64,000 bases of DNA from Tsukamurella paurometabola DSM 20162 (GTDB lineage: Bacteria > Actinomycetota > Actinomycetes > Mycobacteriales > Mycobacteriaceae), in contig NC_014158.1 of NCBI RefSeq assembly GCF_000092225.1, forward strand, positions 3,968,001-4,032,000, written 5' to 3'. Numbering within the stretch: position 1 is the first letter of the stretch; each line of letters starts with the position of its first letter. This document shows, in pieces, positions 36,287-44,064 of the stretch. A program made the position numbers and the translations under genes. A model generated the notes under the pieces. That model did no database searches, had not been told where the DNA came from, and saw only the letters and a list, made by a program, of their open reading frames with translations.

Positions 36287-36299
36287 CGATCCCCGCAAC
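36287..36299 (+). repeat. sub-terminal copy of the IS30 repeat core
   Basis: CGATCCCCGCAAC here is an exact inverted copy of 36317-36329 inside the right terminal repeat, with 17 bp between. The pair could form a hairpin just upstream of the transposase start, serving as an extra transposase-binding site or a block to read-through from outside promoters. Confidence 0.6.
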
Positions 36300-36312
36300 T
36301 CCTTGCTATCCG

Positions 36313-36335
36313 CGGTGTTGCGGGGATCGCTAGAA
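36313..36335 (-). repeat. right terminal inverted repeat of the IS30 element
   Basis: Read inward on the minus strand: TTCTAGCGATCCCCGCAACA then CCG. Matches the left repeat with three mismatches. Confidence 0.85.
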
Positions 36336-36338
36336 CCC

Positions 36339-36642
36339 ACGAGTTCGACGGGGCCGCCTTCATCGCACCGCGGGTCCACTCCAATGACATCGGCTGCAGT
36401 TCGGGGCTGGCGAGGGTGCGTACCAGCGGCGATCCCTCGTCGGAGACACCGGTTTCGCTGCGCAACCCCGCCTCATCGATCATCGCGGCGATGGCATCGG
36501 CACGCCACGAGTCGGCGACGACGACGGAGATGCGCGCACTGCCGCCCAACTGAACGATCTGCCCCGAAGCCGCCAGCAGACCCGCGAGGTCGCGCGGCGA
36601 GGGCGCGGTCTGCTCGGCGGAGAAAAGTGACAGTTGGGACAC
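36339..36642 (-). pseudogene. 5' half of the Rv3647c-like gene split by the IS30 element
   Basis: Starts MSQLSLFSAEQTAPSPRDLA at ATG 36642 and codes about 101 residues, with ISVVVADSWRADAIAAMIDE near 38, before entering the right end of the IS at PSNSW. The frame continues 100 bases into the element and stops at 36235. See the 3' half at 34279. The gene is broken but not decayed: no other stop or frameshift is seen in either half, so the insertion is probably recent. Confidence 0.78.
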
Positions 36643-36719
36643 GAGTTAAGAATAGAGGGCGCCCGGCGAAGAATCTCCGCCGACACGGGCGCATGGGCTG
36701 CGAAGGCTCCGCAGATGCA

Positions 36720-36753
36720 CGACACCCCCTTGCCGTGCGGCAAGGGGGTGTCG
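36720..36753. terminator. strong hairpin downstream of cspA
   Basis: A 16-bp perfect stem (arms 36720-36735 and 36738-36753, ACACCCCCTTGCCG against its complement) with a 2-base gap lies 34 bp beyond the cspA stop. No T run follows; in GC-rich actinobacteria such hairpins act as terminators or 3' stabilisers. It would also shield the downstream broken gene from cspA transcription. Confidence 0.75.
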
Positions 36754-36786
36754 CGAGAAACGCTTATCGCGTGGTGCGGAGGTTTC

Positions 36787-36990
36787 TTAGAGAGCGCGGA
36801 CGCCGGTGGCCTGCGGGCCCTTGGTGCCCTGGCCGACCTCGAACTCGACCTGCTGGTTCTCCTCGAGCGTACGGAAGCCGTTGCCCTGGATCTCCGAGTA
36901 GTGGACGAACACGTCATCCGAGCCGTCGGCGGGAGCGATAAAGCCGAAGCCCTTCTCCGCGTTGAACCACTTCACAGTGCCCTGTGCCAT
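36787..36990 (-). CDS. cspA: cold-shock protein CspA
   Basis: 67-residue OB-fold RNA/ssDNA-binding protein. RNP1 motif KGFGFIAP (residues 13-20) and RNP2 VFVHYSEI (27-34) are intact. It acts as an RNA chaperone. TAGGAAAC lies upstream of ATG 36990. It matches the M. tuberculosis order topA-Rv3647c-cspA-helicase. Confidence 0.95.
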   Translation of the reverse strand: MAQGTVKWFNAEKGFGFIAPADGSDDVFVHYSEIQGNGFRTLEENQQVEFEVGQGTKGPQATGVRAL

Positions 36991-37287
36991 TGAGATGTTT
37001 CCTAACTTGTCTTACTACCGGTGTAGGAACTCACCCAGAGAGAGGGCGTGTTCCTGGCCGGTTCCGGCCGCCATACTTTCTGGAGCCGTTTGCGGAGTCC
37101 GCACACAAAAACCTTCAGTACCACGCCCGCAACATCGATCCCCCGTTGATCCATCGGATCCCCGGCGGGAGCTGCGACCGCTTACAGTCAATCACGATTT
37201 CGAACGGAGCGACAGCGGGCGGGTCGAATTCGCCTGCTGTTCACCCTCCGGCTGTCGAACCGTATCCCTTTCCTACCGGCGGGTAGA
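36991..37287. promoter_or_regulatory. divergent leader region between cspA and the helicase
   Basis: 297 bp without a gene. It should hold the cspA promoter and 5' untranslated leader (often long and structured in cold-shock genes) and the helicase promoter. I see no clear operator or hairpin to name within it. Confidence 0.4.
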
Positions 37288-39675
37288 GTGATTCAAGTCC
37301 CGGAAAACGAACATTCCGAGGCTATCGGCAGAGCTTCAGCGTCGGGGGCAAACGCATTGGAACACAACACCTTCGGGCGCGAACTGCTGCATCGGATCCA
37401 AGCCGGAACAGGCCCCGCAGGCGATGGACTGACCCATGTGGCCGATATCCCCTCACGACGAGCCGAATTCGCGCAGTGGCCACAGTGGCTGCCGTCGAAC
37501 ATCCGGGACGGGTTCATCGAGTCGGGCGTCGAGCGGCCCTGGCGGCACCAGATCGAGGCCGCCGAGCACGCGCACGCCGGGCGACACGTGGTGATCTCCA
37601 CAGGTACAGCGTCAGGAAAGTCGCTCGCCTATCAGCTTCCCGTACTCGCCGGCCTGGCTACGGACCCGCGCGCCACCGTGCTCTACCTCTCGCCCACCAA
37701 AGCTCTGGGCACCGATCAGCACGCCGCCGCGCTACGCCTGACGTCGATGTTCGACGGCCTGGGCGACGTCTCGCCCGCGATGTACGACGGTGACACCTCG
37801 CAGGAGATGCGCCGCTGGGCACGTTCGGATAGTCGTTGGGTGTTCACCAATCCGGATATGATCCACGTGGGAATGCTTCCGCGGCATGCCAAGTGGGCGC
37901 GCTTCCTCCGTGGCTTGAGATACGTGGTGGTGGACGAGTGTCACCACTATCGAGGTGTGTTCGGATCGCACACCGCGTTGGTGCTGCGCCGCCTGTTGCG
38001 GGTGGCGGCGAAATACGGCGCCGAACCGACGGTGATCTGTGCTTCGGCGACCACGTCCGATCCGGCTGGCGCAGCATCGCGGCTCATCGGCTCCGACTGC
38101 GTTGCCGTGGAGACCGATTCGTCGCCGCATGGACCGCGCACAGTGGTGTTGTGGGAGCCGCCACTGATCCCGGATCTGGAAGGCGAGAACGGCGCCCCGG
38201 TACGCCGGCAAGCGACCACCGAGGCGGCGCGGATGATGGCAGATCTGGTCGTGGAGGGCGCTCGGACGCTGGCTTTCGTCCGGTCCCGACGGTCCGCCGA
38301 GACCGTCGCACTCTCCACCCGGCGCATGCTCGCCGAGGCCACGCCGGAGCTGGCCTCTCGGGTGGCGGCGTATCGCGCGGGCTACCTCGCGGAGGACCGT
38401 CGTGCGCTGGAACGAGGCCTGAACGATGGTGAGCTGTTGGCGGTTGCGACCACGAACGCGCTGGAGCTGGGTGTCGATATCGCGGGCCTCGATGCCGTGC
38501 TCATGGCCGGATTCCCCGGTACGGTCGCCTCGTTCTGGCAGCAGGCCGGGCGCAGTGGACGACGCGGACAGGGGTCGCTGATCCTGCTGATCGCCCGCGA
38601 CGATCCCCTGGACACCTACCTGGTGCACCACCCCGAGTCGCTGCTCGGGCGACCGGTGGAGGCCACCATCACCGATCCGTGGAACCCGTATGTGCTGGGG
38701 CCGCAGTTGCTCTGCGCCGCCGGCGAACTCCCGCTGACGCGCGAGGAGGTGACCGCGCTGGGTGCGGTCGACGTGGTCGGTCGCCTCACCGCCGACGGAC
38801 TGCTGCGCGAGCGCCCCGCCGGGTACTTCCTGGCCGCCGGTATCGATCCCCATGCACGCGTGAATATCCGGGGCGGAGCGGGCAGCGAGGTGCTGATCGT
38901 GGAGGAGCTCACGGGCCGGCTGCTGGGAACGGTGGATTTCAATCGCGCGCTGTCGACGGTGTACGAGGGCGCCGTGCACGTGCACCAGGGTGAGTCGTAC
39001 GTGGTGGACGAGCTCGACCTCGATGAGGGGTTGGCGATGGTGCACGCGGAGGAGCCCGAGTGGACGACCTCAGCACGCGAAGACTCCGATGTCCGGGTCA
39101 CCGGCGTGCACCAGACCGAGGAGCTGGGCGCGGTGACGGCGCGGTTCGTCTCGGTCGAGGTGACCAGTCAGGTGGTCGGATACCTCCGCACGCTGCGCAC
39201 CGGTGAGGTGCTCGATGCGGTGGAACTGGACCTGCCGGAGACGTCACTCGCCACCCAGGCGGCGTTGATCACGATCGAGCCGGATGCATTGCTCGCGGCG
39301 GGGCTCGCACCCGAGCACTGGCCGGGCGCGCTGCACGCTGCAGAGCACGCGGCGATCGGCCTGCTGCCGCTTGTCGCCTCGTGTGACCGGTGGGACATCG
39401 GCGGGCTCTCGACCGCGCAGCACGAGGACACCGGCCTGCCGTCGATCTTCGTCTACGACGGTTACCCCGGCGGGGCCGGATTCGCCGAACGCGGCTACGA
39501 GGCGATCGCCACCTGGCTCCTGGCCACCCGTGACGCGGTCGCGGCCTGCGAGTGCCCGGCAGGCTGTCCCTCCTGCGTGCAGTCTCCCAAGTGCGGCAAC
39601 GGGAACGACCCGCTCGACAAGGCCGGCGCGATCGTCGTTCTCGACCTCGTCTTGGCCGCCCTCGCACAGGGCTGA
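37288..39675 (+). CDS. MrfA/YprA-type superfamily 2 DNA helicase
   Basis: 795 residues. RecA1: Q-motif-like region, Walker A VISTGTASGKSLAYQLPV near residue 99, DECHH box near 213, SATTSDP. RecA2: FVRSRRSAETVAL, TNALELGVDIAGLD, QQAGRSGRRGQGSL. The C-terminal DUF1998-like part ends with CECPAGCPSCVQSPKC, the four-cysteine site of the MrfA family, whose B. subtilis member acts in repair of mitomycin adducts. M. tuberculosis Rv3649 is the positional match. Start GTG 37288 has a weak ribosome site; a TTG start 69 bp downstream is possible. Confidence 0.87.
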   Translation: MIQVPENEHSEAIGRASASGANALEHNTFGRELLHRIQAGTGPAGDGLTHVADIPSRRAEFAQWPQWLPSNIRDGFIESGVERPWRHQIEAAEHAHAGRHVVISTGTASGKSLAYQLPVLAGLATDPRATVLYLSPTKALGTDQHAAALRLTSMFDGLGDVSPAMYDGDTSQEMRRWARSDSRWVFTNPDMIHVGMLPRHAKWARFLRGLRYVVVDECHHYRGVFGSHTALVLRRLLRVAAKYGAEPTVICASATTSDPAGAASRLIGSDCVAVETDSSPHGPRTVVLWEPPLIPDLEGENGAPVRRQATTEAARMMADLVVEGARTLAFVRSRRSAETVALSTRRMLAEATPELASRVAAYRAGYLAEDRRALERGLNDGELLAVATTNALELGVDIAGLDAVLMAGFPGTVASFWQQAGRSGRRGQGSLILLIARDDPLDTYLVHHPESLLGRPVEATITDPWNPYVLGPQLLCAAGELPLTREEVTALGAVDVVGRLTADGLLRERPAGYFLAAGIDPHARVNIRGGAGSEVLIVEELTGRLLGTVDFNRALSTVYEGAVHVHQGESYVVDELDLDEGLAMVHAEEPEWTTSAREDSDVRVTGVHQTEELGAVTARFVSVEVTSQVVGYLRTLRTGEVLDAVELDLPETSLATQAALITIEPDALLAAGLAPEHWPGALHAAEHAAIGLLPLVASCDRWDIGGLSTAQHEDTGLPSIFVYDGYPGGAGFAERGYEAIATWLLATRDAVAACECPAGCPSCVQSPKCGNGNDPLDKAGAIVVLDLVLAALAQG

Positions 39676-39677
39676 CG

Positions 39678-40007
39678 CTACTTCGGCGGCAGCGTGCGCG
39701 AATAGTCGACGGTGCGCCGGACCCACTCGGCCAGGTCGAGATCGGACGCGATCTCCTCGTCGTCGAGCACGAGCCAGCCACGCATCTCGCGGCCTGCCAT
39801 GACTGCAAGGGAGACGTGTTCGCCGACGTACTCGTCGGCCACCTCGCGCGGCAGCCGGACCATGGCGCCGCCGTCGTTGCGGACGGCGACGCTCATGTGC
39901 CCGTCTGCGAGGAAGGCGAGGCCGCCGAACATCTTCTTCTCGGTGATCCCGGAAGCACCTTCGAGCACATCGCGGATCCGATCGGCCAGGCCCTCGTCGT
40001 ACGCCAT
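39678..40007 (-). CDS. TfoX/Sxy N-terminal-domain protein
   Basis: 109 residues from ATG 40007. DRIRDVLEGASGITEKKMFG and GGLAFLADGHMSVAVRNDGG are the TfoX N-domain; the C-terminal TfoX domain is absent, as usual for stand-alone actinobacterial members. In gammaproteobacteria TfoX promotes competence; here the function is unknown. Converges with the helicase gene, two bases apart. Confidence 0.82.
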   Translation of the reverse strand: MAYDEGLADRIRDVLEGASGITEKKMFGGLAFLADGHMSVAVRNDGGAMVRLPREVADEYVGEHVSLAVMAGREMRGWLVLDDEEIASDLDLAEWVRRTVDYSRTLPPK

Positions 40008-40075
40008 GAAATCAGTGTGCGCCGGGCAGGTCGCCGCTGCTAGGTTCCAGACGAATCGACATGAGGGGGACGCAC

Positions 40076-40549
40076 ATGACCTGGGAGGACGACCTCGAAG
40101 CCGCATGGGCGGCCGACCTCGGTGACGCCGAGCTGCGGGCGCGGATCGACCGCATAGTCAGCGATCCCTCGGTGCCCGCAGGCGTCGCCGCATTCGAGCG
40201 GGCCGGAGTCGAGGATTCGACCGGGCACCCCGATCGCGCCGTGCCCGGCTACCGCCGCGCGCTCGATGCTGGGCTCGATGACAGTCGTGCCCGGCAGGCG
40301 ACGATCCAGCTCGCGAGCTCGCTGCGCAACCTCGGCGAGGCCGCAGACGGACTGGCATTGCTCAACGGTCTCGCTACCGACCGCGGCGACGGTCTCGACG
40401 GTGCGATCGCCGTCTTCCGGGCGCTGTGTCTTGCGGACCTGCAGCGCCCGAACGAGGCGATAGCGATGCTCATCGACTCGGTGGCCGAGGGCATGACACG
40501 ATATCGTCGCTCCGCCCAGGCGTACGCCGACGAGCTACGCACCCGCTGA
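40076..40549 (+). CDS. tetratricopeptide-repeat protein
   Basis: 157 residues from ATG 40076 (GAGGGGGA upstream). The N-terminus is acidic (MTWEDDLEAAWAADLGDAEL); the rest forms about three helical TPR-like pairs, such as RALDAGLDDSRARQATIQLA and SLRNLGEAADGLALLNGLAT. It is a scaffold for protein contacts; no catalytic residues are seen. Its stop meets the convergent Tad-locus gene directly. Confidence 0.72.
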   Translation: MTWEDDLEAAWAADLGDAELRARIDRIVSDPSVPAGVAAFERAGVEDSTGHPDRAVPGYRRALDAGLDDSRARQATIQLASSLRNLGEAADGLALLNGLATDRGDGLDGAIAVFRALCLADLQRPNEAIAMLIDSVAEGMTRYRRSAQAYADELRTR

Positions 40550-40912
40550 TCATTGGGGCCCGGCCCGCGCCTGTACGACCGCTTCGCCGGCACCGAAGAC
40601 GGCGAACGATACCGGCACCGTGACCCGGACGGTCACGTCGAACTCCTGCTCCACGGAGCAGGCGAGCAGCCGGCCCGCGTTCTCCGCTGCCAGTCGGGCC
40701 GCGGCGGCACACGCCGCTTCCGCATCGACGGCCGAGGCCGCACCCGCGAGCGCGGCGAGATCCGCAGCGGTCTGCGCCCGGTGCCGGGCGGAGACGGCGG
40801 CACCGATGTCGATGATCATCAGCGCCACCACCAGGATCGCGCTCACCATGACGGCACCGAGCACCGTTGCCACGCCGTCGTCCTCCCGAACGAGATTCCG
40901 GAGCCCGGTCAC
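40550..40912 (-). CDS. Rv3654c-like Tad/Flp-locus secreted membrane protein
   Basis: 120 residues: VREDDGVATVLGAVMVSAIL at the N-terminus is a prepilin-like segment (DDG before VATVLGAV) followed by a membrane helix and a helical RHRAQTAADLAALAGAASAV region. This is the TadG/Rv3654c style of pseudopilin protein encoded at the end of actinobacterial Tad loci. It overlaps the upstream tadE-like gene by four bases. Confidence 0.75.
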   Translation of the reverse strand: MTGLRNLVREDDGVATVLGAVMVSAILVVALMIIDIGAAVSARHRAQTAADLAALAGAASAVDAEAACAAAARLAAENAGRLLACSVEQEFDVTVRVTVPVSFAVFGAGEAVVQARAGPQ

Positions 40913-41217
40913 CTCGGCTCTCCCGGTTCCAGCATCGCGACGGCCGTCGCCGAGACCGTGAGCCCCGGCAACGCGGGCACCGGAGCCTCGACCCGGACGG
41001 TCACCGTGTCACCCGATCGTGAGACTGCGGAGCTCGCACCCGGCGGACCGACCTCCGCGATCGCCCGTGATGCCCGGTCGTCGTCGCCCCGCGCGGCGAG
41101 CCTGGCGGCCTCCCGGGCCGCATCCACACATCGCACCTGTGCGGTGACGCCGACGATCGCCCCGATGCTGACGATCAGCACCGTGACCAGGCTGGCGACG
41201 GCGAGCGCGGCCTCCAC
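40909..41217 (-). CDS. TadE-like pseudopilin (Rv3655c-like)
   Basis: 102 residues from GTG 41217: one membrane helix (ALAVASLVTVLIVSIGAIVG), a short helical stretch RCVDAAREAARLAARGD, then a beta-rich external part. The bases before the GTG still encode the typical GDTGAVTVEA pseudopilin motif in frame, but no start codon precedes it, so either an unusual start is used or the real N-terminus is slightly longer. It follows the broken pilin gene and probably depended on coupling from it. Confidence 0.7.
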   Translation of the reverse strand: MEAALAVASLVTVLIVSIGAIVGVTAQVRCVDAAREAARLAARGDDDRASRAIAEVGPPGASSAVSRSGDTVTVRVEAPVPALPGLTVSATAVAMLEPGEPR

Positions 41218-41240
41218 CGTGACCGCGCCCGTATCGCCCG

Positions 41241-41316
41241 CTAACCGGTGGAAGTGCCCAGCGCCTTCCCGATGATCGACGTGAGGCCGCTGACGATGTT
41301 GTCGCCGGTGACCACG
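41241..41316 (-). pseudogene. 3' end of the Flp pilin-like gene, cut off by satellite integration
   Basis: The last residues VVTGDNIVSGLTSIIGKALG plus TSTG and the stop codon of a DUF4244 Flp-pilin-like gene (Rv3656c type). The 5' part is at 53279-53406, on the far side of the 12-kb element. The two parts share the 9-bp sequence at the integration core and join in frame at VVTG. Confidence 0.85.
41308..41316. other. attachment-site core, left end of the satellite
   Basis: GTGACCACG, identical to 53279-53287. Short shared cores are normal for large serine integrases. Reading the pilin strand it encodes the VVT of VVTG. Confidence 0.75.
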
Positions 41317-41389
41317 GGGGTACTAGTAGGACTGTCCAACGCAATCAGCTCGTCCCATCCGGGACCAGCACCCTTGGAAGGTCCACAAC

Positions 41390-41599
41390 ATGACATACGA
41401 CAACGACGACATCGTAACCACGACACAGCTTGTCGCCGCTCGCCCGTTTCTGAACGCGAACACCCTGAGGTGGTACCGCGCGAACGGCACCGGCCCTCAC
41501 AGCTTCAAGGTGGGGAAACACGTGTACTACCGCCTAGGTGATGTCGACCGCTGGCTGAGCGAGCAGGAGACCGCGACCGGCCGAGGAGGCGCCGCATGA
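41390..41599 (+). CDS. AlpA/excisionase-type helix-turn-helix protein
   Basis: 69 residues with a winged-helix MerR/AlpA-like layout: VTTTQLVAARPFLNANTLRW (helix-turn-helix) and VGKHVYYRLGDVDRWLSEQE (wing and dimer helix). phiRv1 carries a similar small excisionase that sets the direction of its serine integrase. Role here, excision factor or activator, is inferred. Overlaps the next gene (ATGA). Confidence 0.8.
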   Translation: MTYDNDDIVTTTQLVAARPFLNANTLRWYRANGTGPHSFKVGKHVYYRLGDVDRWLSEQETATGRGGAA

Positions 41600-41778
41600 G
41601 CGAGCCGTACATCAGCAAGAGCCAATACCTCGCCATGTTCGCGCTACCCGAGCAGACCTCCGCCGAACTGATCTCGCGCGTCCAGGATGCGCTGGGGATC
41701 ACCGTCCACGAACTTGGCGCCGCCGCGGCCGGGACGACGGTCGAGGAGTTCGCAGCGTTCTGGGAACACGCCCGGTGA
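41596..41778 (+). CDS. small satellite protein, unknown
   Basis: 60 residues, mostly helical, mildly acidic; ISRVQDALGITVHELGAAAA could be a helix-turn-helix fragment. Four-base overlaps on both sides place it in the early operon. No family recognised. Confidence 0.65.
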   Translation: MSEPYISKSQYLAMFALPEQTSAELISRVQDALGITVHELGAAAAGTTVEEFAAFWEHAR

Positions 41779-41978
41779 GCCTCGATCCGATCGCGCTGAA
41801 AGCCGAATCCGAGAAGCTCGGCATCGACAACCTTGCGGAGCTGGCGACAGCCGCAGGGGTCAGCTTGGCGGATGCGGCGAGGTCGATCAGGCCCGGTGGG
41901 GTGCCGAACCTCTGGCTACTTCGGTGGCTGGTGAGCAACAACGTCGACATCCGCAGCATGTGGCGGCTCGACGAGTGA
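41775..41978 (+). CDS. small satellite protein with possible helix-turn-helix
   Basis: 67 residues from GTG 41775 (GTGA overlap). DNLAELATAAGVSLADAARS resembles a helix-turn-helix; the C-terminus PNLWLLRWLVSNNVDIRSMW is hydrophobic and Trp-rich. A regulator is possible; not identified. Confidence 0.65.
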   Translation: MSLDPIALKAESEKLGIDNLAELATAAGVSLADAARSIRPGGVPNLWLLRWLVSNNVDIRSMWRLDE

Positions 41979-42005
41979 ACGTCCCCTGCTGGGGAGAACA
42001 GAAAC

Positions 42006-42040
42006 GCGTCGTGCCCGGTCTTGGCGGATAGGCACGACGC
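42006..42040 (+). terminator. hairpin between early satellite genes
   Basis: Perfect 10-bp arms GCGTCGTGCC (42006-42015) and GGCACGACGC (42031-42040), 15-base loop, 22 bp before the next start codon. It could be an attenuator, RNA-processing signal or operator; there is no T run. Confidence 0.55.
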
Positions 42041-42062
42041 GCGACTTGATCAAGAAGGTTCT

Positions 42063-42422
42063 ATGACGATGGTACATCGAGCCGGTCACGAAGAGGACCG
42101 GTGGAGCCGCGTGAAGCGGTTCATCAAGAAGACCCAGCCGTACGCAGGCGGGCACATTCCTGAGGCCGGCAGCCAGGCGTGGGCCGACCTCGACGACAAC
42201 GACGACATCAAAATGCGCGCGATCGGCGTCGCGGCCGAGCGGTGGGTGCTCGAACAGGAACTGCAGGACATGCGCCGCGCCGAGGCGATGAAGGAAGCCA
42301 GCCGCGCAGTTCTCGACGGCTTGAAGACTGCGCGGCCCACAGGCGACTACCGAGACGACGCTTTCGGGGCGATCGACACTCGAGAAATGTCGGCACTGTT
42401 CCCGTACGGGGGCGCCGCATGA
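42063..42422 (+). CDS. hypothetical satellite protein
   Basis: 119 residues from ATG 42063 (AAGGTT upstream). Basic N-terminus (SRVKRFIKKTQPYAGG), acidic middle, then a helical VLEQELQDMRRAEAMKEASR segment. The stop overlaps the replication protein start (ATGA). It may be a cofactor of replication; not recognised. Confidence 0.65.
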   Translation: MTMVHRAGHEEDRWSRVKRFIKKTQPYAGGHIPEAGSQAWADLDDNDDIKMRAIGVAAERWVLEQELQDMRRAEAMKEASRAVLDGLKTARPTGDYRDDAFGAIDTREMSALFPYGGAA

Positions 42423-43690
42423 CCGAGGAATTCTGGAACGAACGAGAATCCCTCCAGCGCATCCGCGACTACGCCCGCGAACGTCTCGCCGGCCCCTGGG
42501 CTGTGCTCGGCGTCGTCATGCTCCGCGCGATCGCCAACACCCCGCCCAACGTGGTTATCCCCGCGATGGTCGGCACACCCGCAAGCCTGAACCTCTTCGT
42601 CGGCTTCGTCGGCCCCTCAGGCCACGGCAAAGGCGTCTCCGACGGAGTAGGACGCCGATACTGGACTCCCGCAGCCGCAGTGCCGGAGTTCCCCGTCGGA
42701 TCAGGTGAAGGGCTCGCGGCGGCGTTCCAGCCCGACGACGAAGGCACACCAGAACTTGAGGCGGCAATCTTCTCCACCAGCGAGGTAGACACGCTCAAGG
42801 CGCTCGGTGAGCGCAGCGGAACCACGCTGTTTCCGGCGCTGCGGCAGATCGCGATGGGCGAGCAGATCGGGCAGAAAAACGCGAAGGCTGAGACCACCCG
42901 CGTAGTGCGAGCCCAGACTTACCGCGCGTGCCTGTCCGTGGGGATTCAGCCCGAGCGGGCCGGCACCCTCCTGCAGGACGCAGGCGGCGGCACACCCCAG
43001 CGGTTCGTGTGGCTGCCAGTCAGCGACCCGCACGCACCCGACGAGGCGATCGACGACATCGAGCCCCTCATCCCCGAGGCACCCGGACAACTCGTCCCGG
43101 CACCCGGAGAAGACGTGTACGCGATCCCCTTCCCCGACGTCGCCCGCGCCGCGGTACGACAACACCGACTCCGCGTCCTACGCGAAGATCCCGACGTGGA
43201 TCCGCTCGACGGTCACGCGCTACTGACCCGCTGCAAGGTGGCGGTCGCGCTCATGTTGATCGAGGGCCGCACCATCGTCTCCGACGACGACTGGCGTCTC
43301 GCAGGAGATGTACTCAAGAAGTCCAACTCGGTGCGGGCAGGTCTCATCGAGGCGACGGAGACGGCCGCGAGGATCGCCAACCGAGCCCGCGCCCTCGCTG
43401 CCGCCGAACGAGAGACCGTCATCGAGGATCGGCAGGTGCGTCGCGCAGCAGACGGCATCCTGCGGTACCTCCGCAACCACGACGGCCCGCAAGCGCGGTC
43501 GGCCGTCCGATGCTCCATCAAGTCCAACCTGCGTGTCGACTTCGACACCGCGCTCACCGTGCTCGTCGACGCGGGCGACATCGCCGTCCGCGACGACGGG
43601 CAGCACCAGAAGATCACCCTCACCGAGGGTGGACAGGTACTCCAACTCCCCGCCCAGGGGTGGACCGGTCCACCCCTGGTCCACCCCTAA
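42419..43690 (+). CDS. P-loop replication protein (primase/helicase-like) of the satellite
   Basis: 423 residues. Walker A FVGPSGHGKGVSDGVG near residue 67; an acidic AIFSTSEVDTLKAL segment near 120 in the Walker B place; C-terminal winged-helix region after residue 330 (ADGILRYLRNHDGPQARSAV and following). It is the positional match of the large replication gene of phiRv1 and resembles DUF3987-type helicases/primases. The 3' end of the gene holds a 24-bp palindrome belonging to a repeat cluster, likely the origin. Confidence 0.72.
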   Translation: MTEEFWNERESLQRIRDYARERLAGPWAVLGVVMLRAIANTPPNVVIPAMVGTPASLNLFVGFVGPSGHGKGVSDGVGRRYWTPAAAVPEFPVGSGEGLAAAFQPDDEGTPELEAAIFSTSEVDTLKALGERSGTTLFPALRQIAMGEQIGQKNAKAETTRVVRAQTYRACLSVGIQPERAGTLLQDAGGGTPQRFVWLPVSDPHAPDEAIDDIEPLIPEAPGQLVPAPGEDVYAIPFPDVARAAVRQHRLRVLREDPDVDPLDGHALLTRCKVAVALMLIEGRTIVSDDDWRLAGDVLKKSNSVRAGLIEATETAARIANRARALAAAERETVIEDRQVRRAADGILRYLRNHDGPQARSAVRCSIKSNLRVDFDTALTVLVDAGDIAVRDDGQHQKITLTEGGQVLQLPAQGWTGPPLVHP

Positions 43691-43714
43691 AACCGCAGGT
43701 GAACGGGGTGGACC
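43655..43714. repeat. iteron-like cluster of GGGGTGGACC, four copies in two orientations
   Basis: The decamer occurs at 43657-43666 (+), 43667-43676 (-), 43678-43687 (-) and 43705-43714 (+). The first two form a perfect 24-bp palindrome (43655-43678) within the last codons of the replication gene; a partial copy follows at 43718. Location directly after a replication gene suggests a replication origin or its autoregulatory operator. Confidence 0.7.
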
Positions 43715-43791
43715 ACTGGTCCAGGGGTCCAGGCCCAGGACGGGCAATAAATCAGACAAGTGCGGCATACGCCGCGTACAGAGAGAAGATC

Positions 43792-44064
43792 ATGACCAAC
43801 ATCACCGAAGCACTCACCGACGCCGGCATCACGCCGAACTCGATGCCGAACACCGTCGACGAGACCGACCTGTTCGACGCCGACGCCACCCTCAAGCTCG
43901 CCCGCATCAACCTCCGCAGCCGCCTCACCCGGTTCTCCCAACGAGCACTCGAGCTGTCTGGTGAGGACGTCTTGTTCGTCGATCGCATGATCGAGCAGTG
44001 CCACATCGAGCTGGCCCGCCGCCGCCGAGCACGCAAGAACGCGCGCAAGGACACCAGTGGCTAG
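43792..44064 (+). CDS. hypothetical satellite protein
   Basis: 90 residues: an acidic, Asn/Thr-rich first half (TEALTDAGITPNSMPNTVDE) and a strongly basic helical second half ending RRRRARKNARKDTSG. It overlaps the HNH gene by eight bases. It could be a small-terminase-like or DNA-binding partner, since no small terminase is otherwise seen, but there is no motif to prove it. Confidence 0.65.
   Translation: MTNITEALTDAGITPNSMPNTVDETDLFDADATLKLARINLRSRLTRFSQRALELSGEDVLFVDRMIEQCHIELARRRRARKNARKDTSG

Larger units (their letters stand above)
34565..36336. mobile_element. IS30-family insertion sequence, about 1.77 kb, with an extra passenger gene
   Basis: Bounded by 23-bp inverted repeats (20 of 23 identical) at 34566-34588 and 36313-36335, which abut the two halves of the interrupted Rv3647c-like gene. 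It contains an IS30-type DDE transposase on the minus strand and, unusually, a complete histidine-rich small gene on the plus strand between the transposase and the left end. The exact end bases and any 2-3 bp target duplication could not be fixed; left and right flanks show no clear duplication. Confidence 0.82.
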
